NCBI GenBank assembly: GCA_034436355.1
Contig: DAOTVQ010000045.1
Span: 4,820 to 68,819 of the forward strand
DNA length: 64,000 bases
DNA from: CP2-2F sp034436355
GTDB taxonomy: Bacteria; Chloroflexota; Anaerolineae; Aggregatilineales; UBA2796
Direction: 5' to 3'
Part shown: piece by piece, positions 41,389 to 49,499 of the stretch
Layout: each line of letters begins with the position of its first letter
How positions within the stretch are numbered: the first letter of the stretch is position 1
Position numbers and translations under genes: made by a program
Notes under the pieces: model-generated
What the model was told of the DNA's origin: nothing
What the model saw: the letters and a program-made list of their open reading frames with translations, nothing else
The model's database searches: none

Positions 41389-42249
41389 CTAGGGCGCACT
41401 GGGCGGCGCGGCGGTTGGCTGGGGATAGACCTGCTCCACAATCTGCCCGCGTGCGCCCAAAATGCCTAAATCTGCACCGTTGATGACGACGCGCACGCCA
41501 GCAGCATTGCCGGCGCGCAGCCCAATTTGTGCGCCGCGATACTGTAGGACGGTCTGCGGGGCGGGCATCCCTTCAAAGACGACGGCGTTATCCACCGTCA
41601 CGCGCAGCCAGGTGCGCGCCGTAATGGTGATTTGAATGGCGATCTCGCCGCTGGCAGCAGCTTCGGCGGCGGCAAGGTTCGGGTTGGGTAAGGGCGTTGG
41701 GCTAGGCGAGAGCGTCGGCGTGGTAGTTTGATCGGTTTGGGTGGGCAGTTCGGTTGGCACAGGGCTTAAAATAGCGCTCAGGGTGCTGCCGTTCCCTTCG
41801 CTGGAACTTGCCAAGCCTGCACCAATGATGATTGCCGAACTGATGACGCCGAGTATCAGCAGAAAAAGCATCATGCCGACGAAGGAACGGCGCTTGGGAA
41901 CTGCCTCTACCATTGGGCTGTAGACGGGCATATTCTGTGAGGTGCGGCGTGGGTCGCTCGGTAGGCTTTGTGGCGCACGTCGCACGCCGCGGCGGCGCCC
42001 GCCGCTGAGGGCATCTTCCCAGCGGGCAACCCACTCATCGGGGTCAAGGTGCAGGTGACGGGCATAGCTGCGCAAAAAGCCACGCGCCTGCACAGGCGAG
42101 GGCAAGGCAGCCGCGTTGCCTTGCTCTATCGCCTCAATAAACTTGGCACGGACTTTAATCGCCTGTTCAATTTCGGGCAGGGTGAGGTCGCGCCGTTCAC
42201 GAATGGCGCGCAGTTCACTGCCCAAGGCTTGCAGCTCGGCAGTGTTCAC
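41389..42249 (-). CDS. RodZ-like cytoskeletal membrane protein
   Basis: RodZ links MreB to the peptidoglycan elongation machinery. The 286-residue protein has an N-terminal helix-turn-helix (LRAIRERRDLTLPEIEQAIKV with RGFLRSYARHL), a single membrane segment (about residues 127-149), a Thr/Pro-rich linker (TPTLSPSPTPLPNPN) and a C-terminal DUF4115-like domain (TARTWLRVTVDNAVVFEG). No mreB is in the window. It follows rplI by nine bases on the same strand. Confidence 0.85.
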   Translation of the reverse strand: MNTAELQALGSELRAIRERRDLTLPEIEQAIKVRAKFIEAIEQGNAAALPSPVQARGFLRSYARHLHLDPDEWVARWEDALSGGRRRGVRRAPQSLPSDPRRTSQNMPVYSPMVEAVPKRRSFVGMMLFLLILGVISSAIIIGAGLASSSEGNGSTLSAILSPVPTELPTQTDQTTTPTLSPSPTPLPNPNLAAAEAAASGEIAIQITITARTWLRVTVDNAVVFEGMPAPQTVLQYRGAQIGLRAGNAAGVRVVINGADLGILGARGQIVEQVYPQPTAAPPSAP

Positions 42250-42258
42250 CGCAGTGGC

Positions 42259-42792
42259 TTACTGCTCAATTTCTTCGATGGCGGCAAGTTCAGCAGCTTG
42301 GGCAGCAGCAGCGCGGTCTGCTTCGCGGGCAGCCAGAAACGCCTGCACTTCTTCTTCACGCACCACGATGACCTGCACCACAGGCGAAATTTCGCCCATG
42401 CGGATCGGCACTTCATAACGCCCGAGCTCACGGATAGGGCGCTCGCTGATGCGGCGACGGTTGATATCCACGCCGGTTTGCTTCAGGATGGCATCTTTGA
42501 TCATCTGGCTGGTGATCGAGCCGTAGAGTTTGTTGTTGCTGCCCGCCTTCATGCCGAAGACGATCTCGGTGCCGTCAATTTTGGCAGAAGCCTCACGAAT
42601 GCGCTCATTGATCTGGCTGCGGTTCGCTTCTGCCTGTGTGCGGAGCGATTCCATCTTAGCGAGGTTCGCTTTGGTGGCAGGGATCGCCATTTTGCGTGGG
42701 ATCAGCCAATTGCGGGCGAAGCCATCGGCAACGTCCACCACATCACCCGCCACGCCGTGCTTATAGATATACTCGGTGAGAATAACCTTCAT
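42259..42792 (-). CDS. rplI: 50S ribosomal protein L9
   Basis: L9 has the N-terminal rRNA-binding domain KVILTEYIYKHGVAGDVVDVADGFARNWLIPRK, the long connecting helix and the C-terminal domain. The protein has 177 residues instead of about 150. An extra C-terminal segment rich in Ala/Glu (READRAAAAQAAELAAIEEIEQ) accounts for the difference. It lies away from rpsF-ssb-rpsR, its usual neighbours, and upstream of rodZ. Confidence 0.95.
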   Translation of the reverse strand: MKVILTEYIYKHGVAGDVVDVADGFARNWLIPRKMAIPATKANLAKMESLRTQAEANRSQINERIREASAKIDGTEIVFGMKAGSNNKLYGSITSQMIKDAILKQTGVDINRRRISERPIRELGRYEVPIRMGEISPVVQVIVVREEEVQAFLAAREADRAAAAQAAELAAIEEIEQ

Positions 42793-42846
42793 GGGTACCT
42801 TCCAAACGCGGGCGCGCTATCTTGAGAAACGTGCGAACGCGCTGCA

Positions 42847-42874
42847 TTGACAAACAAGATTAGCTTTCTACAAT
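42847..42874 (+). promoter_or_regulatory. Putative sigma70-type promoter for the SGNH hydrolase gene
   Basis: A perfect TTGACA at 42847-42852 is followed after 16 bases by TACAAT at 42869-42874. Transcription would start near 42881, leaving about 125 bases before the preferred ATG at 43006. It lies in the divergent gap between rplI and the SGNH gene. Confidence 0.7.
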
Positions 42875-43005
42875 AATACAGAAGGTTGGACAAGTCTTCA
42901 AGAGTGAACTGCCTTGCCGAAGGGCAGGCGCTTACGTTTTTGAAGGCATGGCGTGATGCCTTTGCCGCTTATCAGTTTGAACAAAACAGCCCCTTGAGAA
43001 ACCCT

Positions 43006-44199
43006 ATGCCCACACCCATTCGCCCATTGCAGCGCATTGCCAAGCGCCTGCCTGTTGCACTCTTTGGCATTCTGTTCGCCTTCTTTGTGTTAGAGATCGC
43101 TCTCCGCCTGCTGTATGGCGTGCTGCCAAGCGGGCTGCAAATCGCGCTGCGCTTTGTCCATCTAACACCCTTTGGCGAGGCGCGCCTTGCGCCGCTGCCA
43201 CTCTGGCAAGAGGACGCTGCCTACCAGATGATCGTGACGCCCGACGTGCGGCATGTGGAGCAAGTAGGCAGCCTGAGCGTGCGCTTTCGGGTAGATAGTT
43301 ACGCTTGGTGGGGTGGGCGCGTTGGCTTCCGCACGCCGCCGCCTGAAAATGGCGTGGTTGAGGCTGCCGCGCTCGGTGACTCACACACCTTCTGCTTCAC
43401 TGATGCTGATCAGTGCTGGGTAAATCTGCTTGGGGCGCAGCTTGGCGTGAACATTGCTAACTTAGGGCAGCCTGTCACAGGCGCTGAAAGCCATGCGCGC
43501 CGCTATTTCGACTTTGTGGCAAAGCCCGAACTTGGGCTAGTGCAGCCAAAGTTGGTCTTGTGGCAGTTCTTTGGCAACGACTACAACGACGACTATGGCT
43601 TAGCGCTGCTGAACGGCACCGCCCAGACTCCGCCTAACCCAGCGGCTGCCACCGCCAGTGACTCGCCGCTGGCAGCATGGCTGCGCCAATATTCGGCAAC
43701 CTTTGCCCTGTTGGAAGCCCTTGGGCGCGCCAATGATCCACAGAACCTGCGCTTTGTCGATCCTTACCGCGTTATTGCAGGGCAAATTGATATTGCCTTT
43801 GGGCGTCCCTACCTGCGCGAGGCGTTCGACATGGCTGAGGCGCGCAACCTTGAAGGTGAACAGCTTTCGCAGGCAGCCATCAGGCGAACGCGGCAGTTGG
43901 TGGAGGCAAACGGCGGGCGGTTTGTGGTGATCCTTGTGCCGACTAAAGAAGAAACCTACCGCCACCTGACTGCGCCTTATCTGGGGGATGCATACCTTGA
44001 GCAGTTGGCAGCACCGCGTTTGCGTTTGTTGGCATTCTGCGCGGCGGAAAAGCTGACTTGCCTTGACCTCACCGCAGACTTTACGGCGCGCGCACTGCAA
44101 GGGCAACTGCTCTTCTTCCGTGATGACATTCACCTGAATGCCGAAGGCAACCGCGCCCTTGCCGAAAGTGTGGGCAGCTTCTTGGCAGGCAATCCATAG
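43006..44199 (+). CDS. Membrane-anchored SGNH (GDSL-like) hydrolase
   Basis: The 397-residue protein has an N-terminal membrane anchor (about residues 14-35). The SGNH blocks are visible: block I ALGDSHTFCF, the N of FFGNDYND, and the D and H of DDIHLNAEGN near the C-terminus. Such proteins often act as esterases or acetyl transferases on cell-wall or exopolysaccharide sugars, but no substrate is indicated here. The ATG at 43006 starts the anchor. A TTG at 42886 would extend the protein upstream but lies too near the predicted transcript start. Its stop is 39 bases from the convergent kinase gene. Confidence 0.8.
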   Translation: MPTPIRPLQRIAKRLPVALFGILFAFFVLEIALRLLYGVLPSGLQIALRFVHLTPFGEARLAPLPLWQEDAAYQMIVTPDVRHVEQVGSLSVRFRVDSYAWWGGRVGFRTPPPENGVVEAAALGDSHTFCFTDADQCWVNLLGAQLGVNIANLGQPVTGAESHARRYFDFVAKPELGLVQPKLVLWQFFGNDYNDDYGLALLNGTAQTPPNPAAATASDSPLAAWLRQYSATFALLEALGRANDPQNLRFVDPYRVIAGQIDIAFGRPYLREAFDMAEARNLEGEQLSQAAIRRTRQLVEANGGRFVVILVPTKEETYRHLTAPYLGDAYLEQLAAPRLRLLAFCAAEKLTCLDLTADFTARALQGQLLFFRDDIHLNAEGNRALAESVGSFLAGNP

Positions 44200-44238
44200 C
44201 CGCAGCACAGATAGCGTGTTTTTATTGCCTAGCCACGC

Positions 44239-45906
44239 CTAAGGATCGGTGGCAGCCGGCAGATAGATGGTGAAGGTGGTCTGGTGAGGGACGCTCTCCA
44301 CATGAATTTGCCCTCCGTGCGCCTCGATAATGCTGTGGCTGATCGCCAGCCCTAAGCCCGTGCCGCTTAGCTTGGTGGTGAAAAACGGATCGAAGATGTG
44401 CGCGATCAGATCGGGCGGGATGCCAACGCCGCTATCGCGCACCAAGAGTTCAAGGCAGGGCGCCTTTTCACACTGGCGGTCCGCAGTGGCGATCAGCAGT
44501 GTGCCGCCGTTGGGCATAGCATCCATCGCGTTCACCACAAGGTTCAGCGGCACTTGCCTGATCTGATCAGCATTGCCATGCGCCAACTGCCGCGCTTCAA
44601 GGCGGAGGGTGACGCTCACATGGGCATGTTCAAGCTGTTTGCCTGCCAGCACCATCACCTCATGGATCAGATCGTTCAGGGAGAGCGGTGCAAAAGCAGT
44701 TTGGGCAGGGCGCGCAAAATCGAGCAGGCGGCTGACAATGCGCTTGATGCGCTGCACATCGTGCGTGGCAAACTCGATCAGCTGACGGTCAATTGGGCGC
44801 GTCTGATCAATGTCTTCAAGGGTTAGCTCAAGGTTGGTGAGCAACGGTTGCAGCGGATTGTTGATCTCGTGGGCGATGCCGGCTGCGAGGGTGCCAAGCG
44901 CGGCAAGTTTATCGGCGCGCAAGAGCTGCTGCTGTGCCTTTTGAAGTGCTTCTGTGCGCGTTTGCACCATCGCCTCTAGGTTGTGGGCATAGGCTTGTAA
45001 GTCGCTGTAGAGCTGTGCGTTGCGGATGGCAAGCGAGGCTTGCGCGGCAACTGCCTCTAGCAGGCGCAGATCATACTTGGAGAACTGGCTGGTCTGTTGG
45101 CTGGCAACCGCCAAGGCGCCAAAGACGCGCCCTTGATAAGCAAGCGACACGGCAATGCCCGCCCGAATCTGATCAATGGCAAACGCAGCGCTCAGCTCTG
45201 GCGGGAGTGTTTGCGTGTCTTCTATAAGGATGGGCTGCCCATACGTCACAATATAGCGCGGCAGCCAGACCACCAAAAGCGGCAGCACACGCTCAAGGCT
45301 GCCGCCGCGCGCCAGCCAAAAATTAGGCGTGTTGGCATCATCCAGCAATAAGAGGATGGCGGACGAGCCTTTGAGGTGATCGAGCAGGGCGTCCAGCAGA
45401 TATTCTGCCAGTTCGGGCAGCGCCAAAGCACGCACCAACTGCGCGCCAATGCGGGAGAGGATGGCAAGCTGTGCATTGCGGCGCTGCAAAGTGTCCTCAA
45501 GGCGGCGCGCCCTGATTTTGCTGCGGGCGCGGGCGATCAACTCACTGGTGTTGAAGGGCTTCAGGATGTAATCATCAGCGCCTAAGCCAAACCCGTGCGC
45601 CACATCTATCGAGTCGCGGGCGGCTGCTGTCACCACGATGATCGGAATGCGATCAGTCAGGGAATCTTCACGCAGCAGGCGCACTGCCTCAAAGCCATCC
45701 ATGATGGGCATCTGGATATCCATCAGCACAAGGTCAGGCAGCAAGGCACGGGCTTTTTGAAGGGCGTCCTCGCCATTTTCGGCTTCCTCCACGCGAAAGT
45801 CCTCCCGCTCCAAAAGGCGGCGCAAGAGCATACGCGCTTGTGGGTTGTCGTCCGTGATCAGGACGAGGGGTGGGAGTTTACCATCAGATGAGTCTAGGTC
45901 GATCAT
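44239..45906 (-). CDS. Receiver-GAF-histidine kinase hybrid protein
   Basis: The 555-residue soluble protein has an N-terminal receiver domain (about residues 12-130: DD at the start, D in VLMDIQMP, K in LKPF), a GAF domain (about 150-300) and a histidine kinase module. The phosphorylatable His is in LAAGIAHEINNPLQPL. The ATP-binding N, G1 and G2 boxes are NLVVNAMDAMPNGG, RDSGVGIPPD and GTGLGLAISHS. No membrane segment or extracellular sensor is present, so it senses cytoplasmic or partner signals. A partner is not identified. Confidence 0.9.
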   Translation of the reverse strand: MIDLDSSDGKLPPLVLITDDNPQARMLLRRLLEREDFRVEEAENGEDALQKARALLPDLVLMDIQMPIMDGFEAVRLLREDSLTDRIPIIVVTAAARDSIDVAHGFGLGADDYILKPFNTSELIARARSKIRARRLEDTLQRRNAQLAILSRIGAQLVRALALPELAEYLLDALLDHLKGSSAILLLLDDANTPNFWLARGGSLERVLPLLVVWLPRYIVTYGQPILIEDTQTLPPELSAAFAIDQIRAGIAVSLAYQGRVFGALAVASQQTSQFSKYDLRLLEAVAAQASLAIRNAQLYSDLQAYAHNLEAMVQTRTEALQKAQQQLLRADKLAALGTLAAGIAHEINNPLQPLLTNLELTLEDIDQTRPIDRQLIEFATHDVQRIKRIVSRLLDFARPAQTAFAPLSLNDLIHEVMVLAGKQLEHAHVSVTLRLEARQLAHGNADQIRQVPLNLVVNAMDAMPNGGTLLIATADRQCEKAPCLELLVRDSGVGIPPDLIAHIFDPFFTTKLSGTGLGLAISHSIIEAHGGQIHVESVPHQTTFTIYLPAATDP

Positions 45907-45993
45907 GGGCAGTCTTCCTATGTCTCGCTAAGCGGATAGGTGACTTCAAAATTGTAGCGCGCTTTGCTGCTTTTGTGTGTTTGGCGCGTGCTG

Positions 45994-46002
45994 TGGTAGA
46001 AT
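45994..46002 (+). promoter_or_regulatory. Extended -10 element upstream of the Hsp20-lon operon
   Basis: TG at 45994-45995 followed by TAGAAT at 45997-46002 forms an extended -10. Transcription would start about 35 bases before the hsp20 GTG at 46044. No CIRCE-type inverted repeat was found next to it. Confidence 0.5.
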
Positions 46003-46043
46003 GGCACTAGTGAGAAAGTGTGTAGTAAGGGCTGGAGGCAAAG

Positions 46044-46508
46044 GTGGCTATAACCCAAGATGCCAACAGAGTAGAGGATGACTCCGAAAGCGGCTTGACG
46101 ATTGATTCGGTGCATGGGCATCAGGTCACGCAGCATTGGATCATCATGCGGCAGTCAAACGTATGGCGTCCGCCGACGGATGTCTTTGAATTGGCGGATC
46201 GGTTGGTGGTGATGGTGGAAATTGGCGGGATGCGCGATGGTGAGTTCAACGTCTCGCTGCAAGAGCGCCGCCTTATAATCAGCGGCATTCGGCGGCGTGC
46301 CGTGCGCGACCGTATGGCGTTCCACCAAATGGAAGTGCGCTATGGCGAGTTTCGCACCGCTGTCAGCCTGCCTTGGCACGTAGACCGCAATCGCGTCACC
46401 GCAACCTACAAGGATGGCTTTTTGCGCGTTGAACTGCCACGTGCAGCCAGCCAAAAAGTGCATATCGTCAATGTTGATGTAGATGGCGCACAAGGATCGG
46501 ACGAGTAG
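46044..46508 (+). CDS. Small heat shock protein (Hsp20/alpha-crystallin family)
   Basis: Hsp20 proteins are ATP-independent holdases. The alpha-crystallin domain (about residues 40-140) shows PTDVFELADRLVVMVEIGG, the EVRYGEFRTAVSLPWHVD motif and the closing YKDGFLRVELPRA. The IxI/V tail is not evident. Start GTG 46044 is preceded by GGAGG. lon begins five bases after the stop, so chaperone and protease are probably co-transcribed. Confidence 0.92.
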   Translation: MAITQDANRVEDDSESGLTIDSVHGHQVTQHWIIMRQSNVWRPPTDVFELADRLVVMVEIGGMRDGEFNVSLQERRLIISGIRRRAVRDRMAFHQMEVRYGEFRTAVSLPWHVDRNRVTATYKDGFLRVELPRAASQKVHIVNVDVDGAQGSDE

Positions 46509-46513
46509 CCCAC

Positions 46514-49009
46514 ATGCCTCCCAGTAAACGGCTCAAGCGCCCTGCCCAAAGTGCAGCGCAGCCGATCACCGTTAAGAACGAAGAACAAGACGTCACCCTT
46601 AGCCCAGAAGGCGGACAGCCAAGCGCCGAGAACAGTGTGCAAGTGCCACCTGAACTGCCTATTCTGCCGCTGCGCGGGCTGATTGTCTATCCGCAGACAG
46701 CCATGCCGTTGAACATTGGGCAGAAACGCTCGGTGCGCCTAGTGGATGATGTGGTCAGTGGTGACCGCCTGATCGGGCTGATCGCTTCGCGCAACCCTGA
46801 GCTAGAAACGCCTGAACCGGACGACATCTACAAGGTTGGGACGATGGCGGCTGTGCTGCGGTTGTTCCGTGCGCCGGATGGCACCATCCGCCTGTTGGTG
46901 CAAGGCTTGGCGCGCATCCGCGTGGATGAATATACGCAGCACGAGCCATTCTTGCGGGCGCGTGTCACGCACATCCCTGAAGTGGTGGAGACGACCAACG
47001 AAGTCGAGGCGCTCAAGCGCACAGTCATTGACCAGTTCAGCAAACTGGCAGAACTCGTGCCAAGCATCCCAAGCGATCTGATCAATTCGGCGCTCAACAC
47101 CAACGATCCGCTTCAGTTGGTGTATGCTATCGCCACCTATATTCGCCTCAGCCTCGATAACTATCAACGCATTCTAGAGCTGGATAGCGTGCTGGAAAAG
47201 CTGCACTTGCTCATGCAAATTTTGAGCAAAGAGATTGAAGTGCTGGAGATCAGCCGCAAGATTCAGAGTCAGGCGCAGTCTGAAATTGAGCGTATGCAGC
47301 GGGACTACTACCTGCGCGAGCAGTTGAAAGCCATTCGGCGCGAGCTTGGTGAAGATGACGAACAGCTTGCCGAAGTAGAGCAGTTCCGCGAGCGCATTGA
47401 GGCGGCTAATATGCCTGAAGAGGCACTCCGCGAGGCACAGCGTGAGCTAGAACGCATGGCGCGCTTGCCAGCAGCTTCCGCCGAATATGGCGTCATCCGC
47501 ACCTACCTCGATTGGATGACCAGCCTGCCTTGGGCAAAACGGACTGAGGACAACTTGAACATCCGCCATGCGCGCCAAGTGCTGGAGGCAGATCACTACG
47601 GCTTGGAAGACATCAAAGAGCGCATCCTAGAGTTTCTGGCGGTGCGCCGCCTGCGCGCTGAGCGCTATGGAAATGCCCACCCAACCAGCACGGATACAAC
47701 ACGCCGTGATCGGCAAGGGGCGATTCTGTGTTTTGTCGGACCGCCCGGCGTTGGTAAGACCTCGCTCGGCGCCTCGATTGCGCGGGCGATGGAGCGCAAG
47801 TTCACACGCATGAGCTTAGGGGGCGTGCGTGATGAGGCAGAAATACGCGGGTTTCGCCGCACCTACATCGGCGCGATGCCCGGACGTATGATCCAAACCC
47901 TGCGCCGCGTCGAGACGCGCAATCCGGTCATCATGCTGGATGAGATTGATAAGCTAGGGCGCGATTTTCGCGGCGATCCATCGGCGGCACTTTTGGAAGT
48001 GCTTGACCCAGAGCAAAATCACGAATTTCGGGATCACTACCTTGATGTGCCGTTCGATCTCTCGGAAGTGCTGTTCATCACCACTGCCAACGAGCTAGAG
48101 CCGATTCCCGGTCCGCTGCGCGACCGTATGGAGATCATCGCGCTCTCAGGCTATACAGAGCAGGAAAAGATACAGATCGCCACGCGCTACCTTGTGCCGC
48201 GCCAAATCCGTGAGAATGGGCTGCGCCCAAACGAGGTGCAATTCACCACAGAGGCACTCCAAACCTTAGTGCGCGACTACACCCGTGAGGCGGGCGTCCG
48301 CGGCTTAGAGCGCGCTATCGGCAGTGTGGCGCGCAAAGTGGTGACGCGCATCGCCGAAGGCGACGTCAAGCGCGTCCGTGTGACGCCGACTGCCGTGCGG
48401 AAGGCGTTGGGCAAGCCGCGCTTTGGCTATGGCGAAGAACTGACCACACGCACTGAACTGCCCGGCGTTGCCACCGGACTTTCGGTAACTGCCTTCGGTG
48501 GTGATGTGCTGTTTGTGGAAGCAACGCACATGCCGGGCAGCAAAGGCTTTCAATATACCGGGCAGCTTGGCGAGGTGATGCAAGAAAGCGCACGCGCAGC
48601 GTTTAGTTACCTACGGGCGCACGTCACTGATCTGGGCGTGCCTGAGGATTACTTTGAAAAGCACGATATTCATCTGCACGTGCCAGCCGGCGCTGTGCCG
48701 AAAGACGGCCCTTCCGCCGGCGTGACGATGGTCACAGCCCTTGCCTCGCTGCTGACGGGGCGCACCGTGAAGCACAACGTTGCCATGACGGGTGAGATCA
48801 CGCTGCGCGGCAAAGTGCTGCCCGTGGGCGGCGTGAAAGATAAGGTGCTGGCTGCACACCGCTTCGGTGTGGATACCGTTATTTTGCCAAAGCGCAACGA
48901 ACCCGACCTTGATGATCTGCCGAACGATGTGCGCGCTGCGCTCACCTTTGTGCTGGTGGACGATGTCAATGAAGTGCTGCACACAGCACTTTCACCCAAA
49001 CGCGAATAG
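46514..49009 (+). CDS. lon: ATP-dependent protease La (Lon)
   Basis: Lon degrades misfolded and regulatory proteins in the cytoplasm. The 831-residue protein has an N-terminal LON domain (about residues 47-240: LPILPLRGLIVYPQTAMPLNIG), an AAA+ module with Walker A GPPGVGKTS near residues 409-417, and a C-terminal protease domain. The catalytic serine is S734 in KDGPSAGVTM, with the lysine in GEITLRGKVLPVGGVKDK. A 45-residue low-complexity N-terminal extension precedes the LON domain. It follows hsp20 by five bases. Confidence 0.96.
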   Translation: MPPSKRLKRPAQSAAQPITVKNEEQDVTLSPEGGQPSAENSVQVPPELPILPLRGLIVYPQTAMPLNIGQKRSVRLVDDVVSGDRLIGLIASRNPELETPEPDDIYKVGTMAAVLRLFRAPDGTIRLLVQGLARIRVDEYTQHEPFLRARVTHIPEVVETTNEVEALKRTVIDQFSKLAELVPSIPSDLINSALNTNDPLQLVYAIATYIRLSLDNYQRILELDSVLEKLHLLMQILSKEIEVLEISRKIQSQAQSEIERMQRDYYLREQLKAIRRELGEDDEQLAEVEQFRERIEAANMPEEALREAQRELERMARLPAASAEYGVIRTYLDWMTSLPWAKRTEDNLNIRHARQVLEADHYGLEDIKERILEFLAVRRLRAERYGNAHPTSTDTTRRDRQGAILCFVGPPGVGKTSLGASIARAMERKFTRMSLGGVRDEAEIRGFRRTYIGAMPGRMIQTLRRVETRNPVIMLDEIDKLGRDFRGDPSAALLEVLDPEQNHEFRDHYLDVPFDLSEVLFITTANELEPIPGPLRDRMEIIALSGYTEQEKIQIATRYLVPRQIRENGLRPNEVQFTTEALQTLVRDYTREAGVRGLERAIGSVARKVVTRIAEGDVKRVRVTPTAVRKALGKPRFGYGEELTTRTELPGVATGLSVTAFGGDVLFVEATHMPGSKGFQYTGQLGEVMQESARAAFSYLRAHVTDLGVPEDYFEKHDIHLHVPAGAVPKDGPSAGVTMVTALASLLTGRTVKHNVAMTGEITLRGKVLPVGGVKDKVLAAHRFGVDTVILPKRNEPDLDDLPNDVRAALTFVLVDDVNEVLHTALSPKRE

Positions 49010-49081
49010 CCAACGGCGCGCCGATCTGGGTGAGGCGCGCCAATGAGCAGAAGTGTAGCAGACCCGTAAAGGATAGTTGCC

Positions 49082-49444
49082 GTGCCAAAAGTCATGATTG
49101 TTGATGATGATCGGACGACAGTAATGCTTTTGCAAACATTGCTCGACCTAGATGGCTTTCAGGTCATCTTGGCGGCGCGTGGCAGCGAAGCACTCGACAT
49201 TGCGCGCAGAGAAACGCCTGACGCTTTTCTCATAGATTATCACTTGTCTGGCAACATGCACGGCACAGATGTGGTTGAGCAGTTGCGCGCTGAAGCCACC
49301 TTCCAACAGACGCCCATCATCATGACTTCAGGCATGAACGTTGAAGACGCAGCCTTGCGCGCAGGCGCCAACCGTTTTCTGATCAAACCCTTCGATCCTG
49401 CCGAACTGCCAAGCCTATTGAATGAGTTGCTCAGCTCGGTTTGA
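49082..49444 (+). CDS. Single-domain response regulator (receiver)
   Basis: This 120-residue stand-alone receiver has the acidic pair in IVDDDRTT, the phosphoacceptor D in FLIDYHLSGN, the switch residue in IIMTSGMN and the lysine in LIKPFDP. It starts at GTG 49082 after GGATAG. No output domain is attached. It lies 72 bases after lon and 55 bases before the PHP/AlbA_2-like gene, in the same direction. A functional link to either neighbour is unknown. Confidence 0.87.
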   Translation: MPKVMIVDDDRTTVMLLQTLLDLDGFQVILAARGSEALDIARRETPDAFLIDYHLSGNMHGTDVVEQLRAEATFQQTPIIMTSGMNVEDAALRAGANRFLIKPFDPAELPSLLNELLSSV

Positions 49445-49499
49445 TCGGCGTTTTCACCCTGTGAACACCCTCATACCGTATTTTGGGAATGTTTAGTGT

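Noticed and set aside
41968..42825. A 285-codon plus-strand frame across rodZ and rplI
   Set aside because: It spans two well-supported minus-strand genes and their junction, so it is a shadow frame.
49020..49060. Two GGCGCGCC sequences after lon
   Set aside because: The octamer is itself a palindrome and recurs easily in GC-rich DNA. No T-run follows, so a terminator or operator is not supported.
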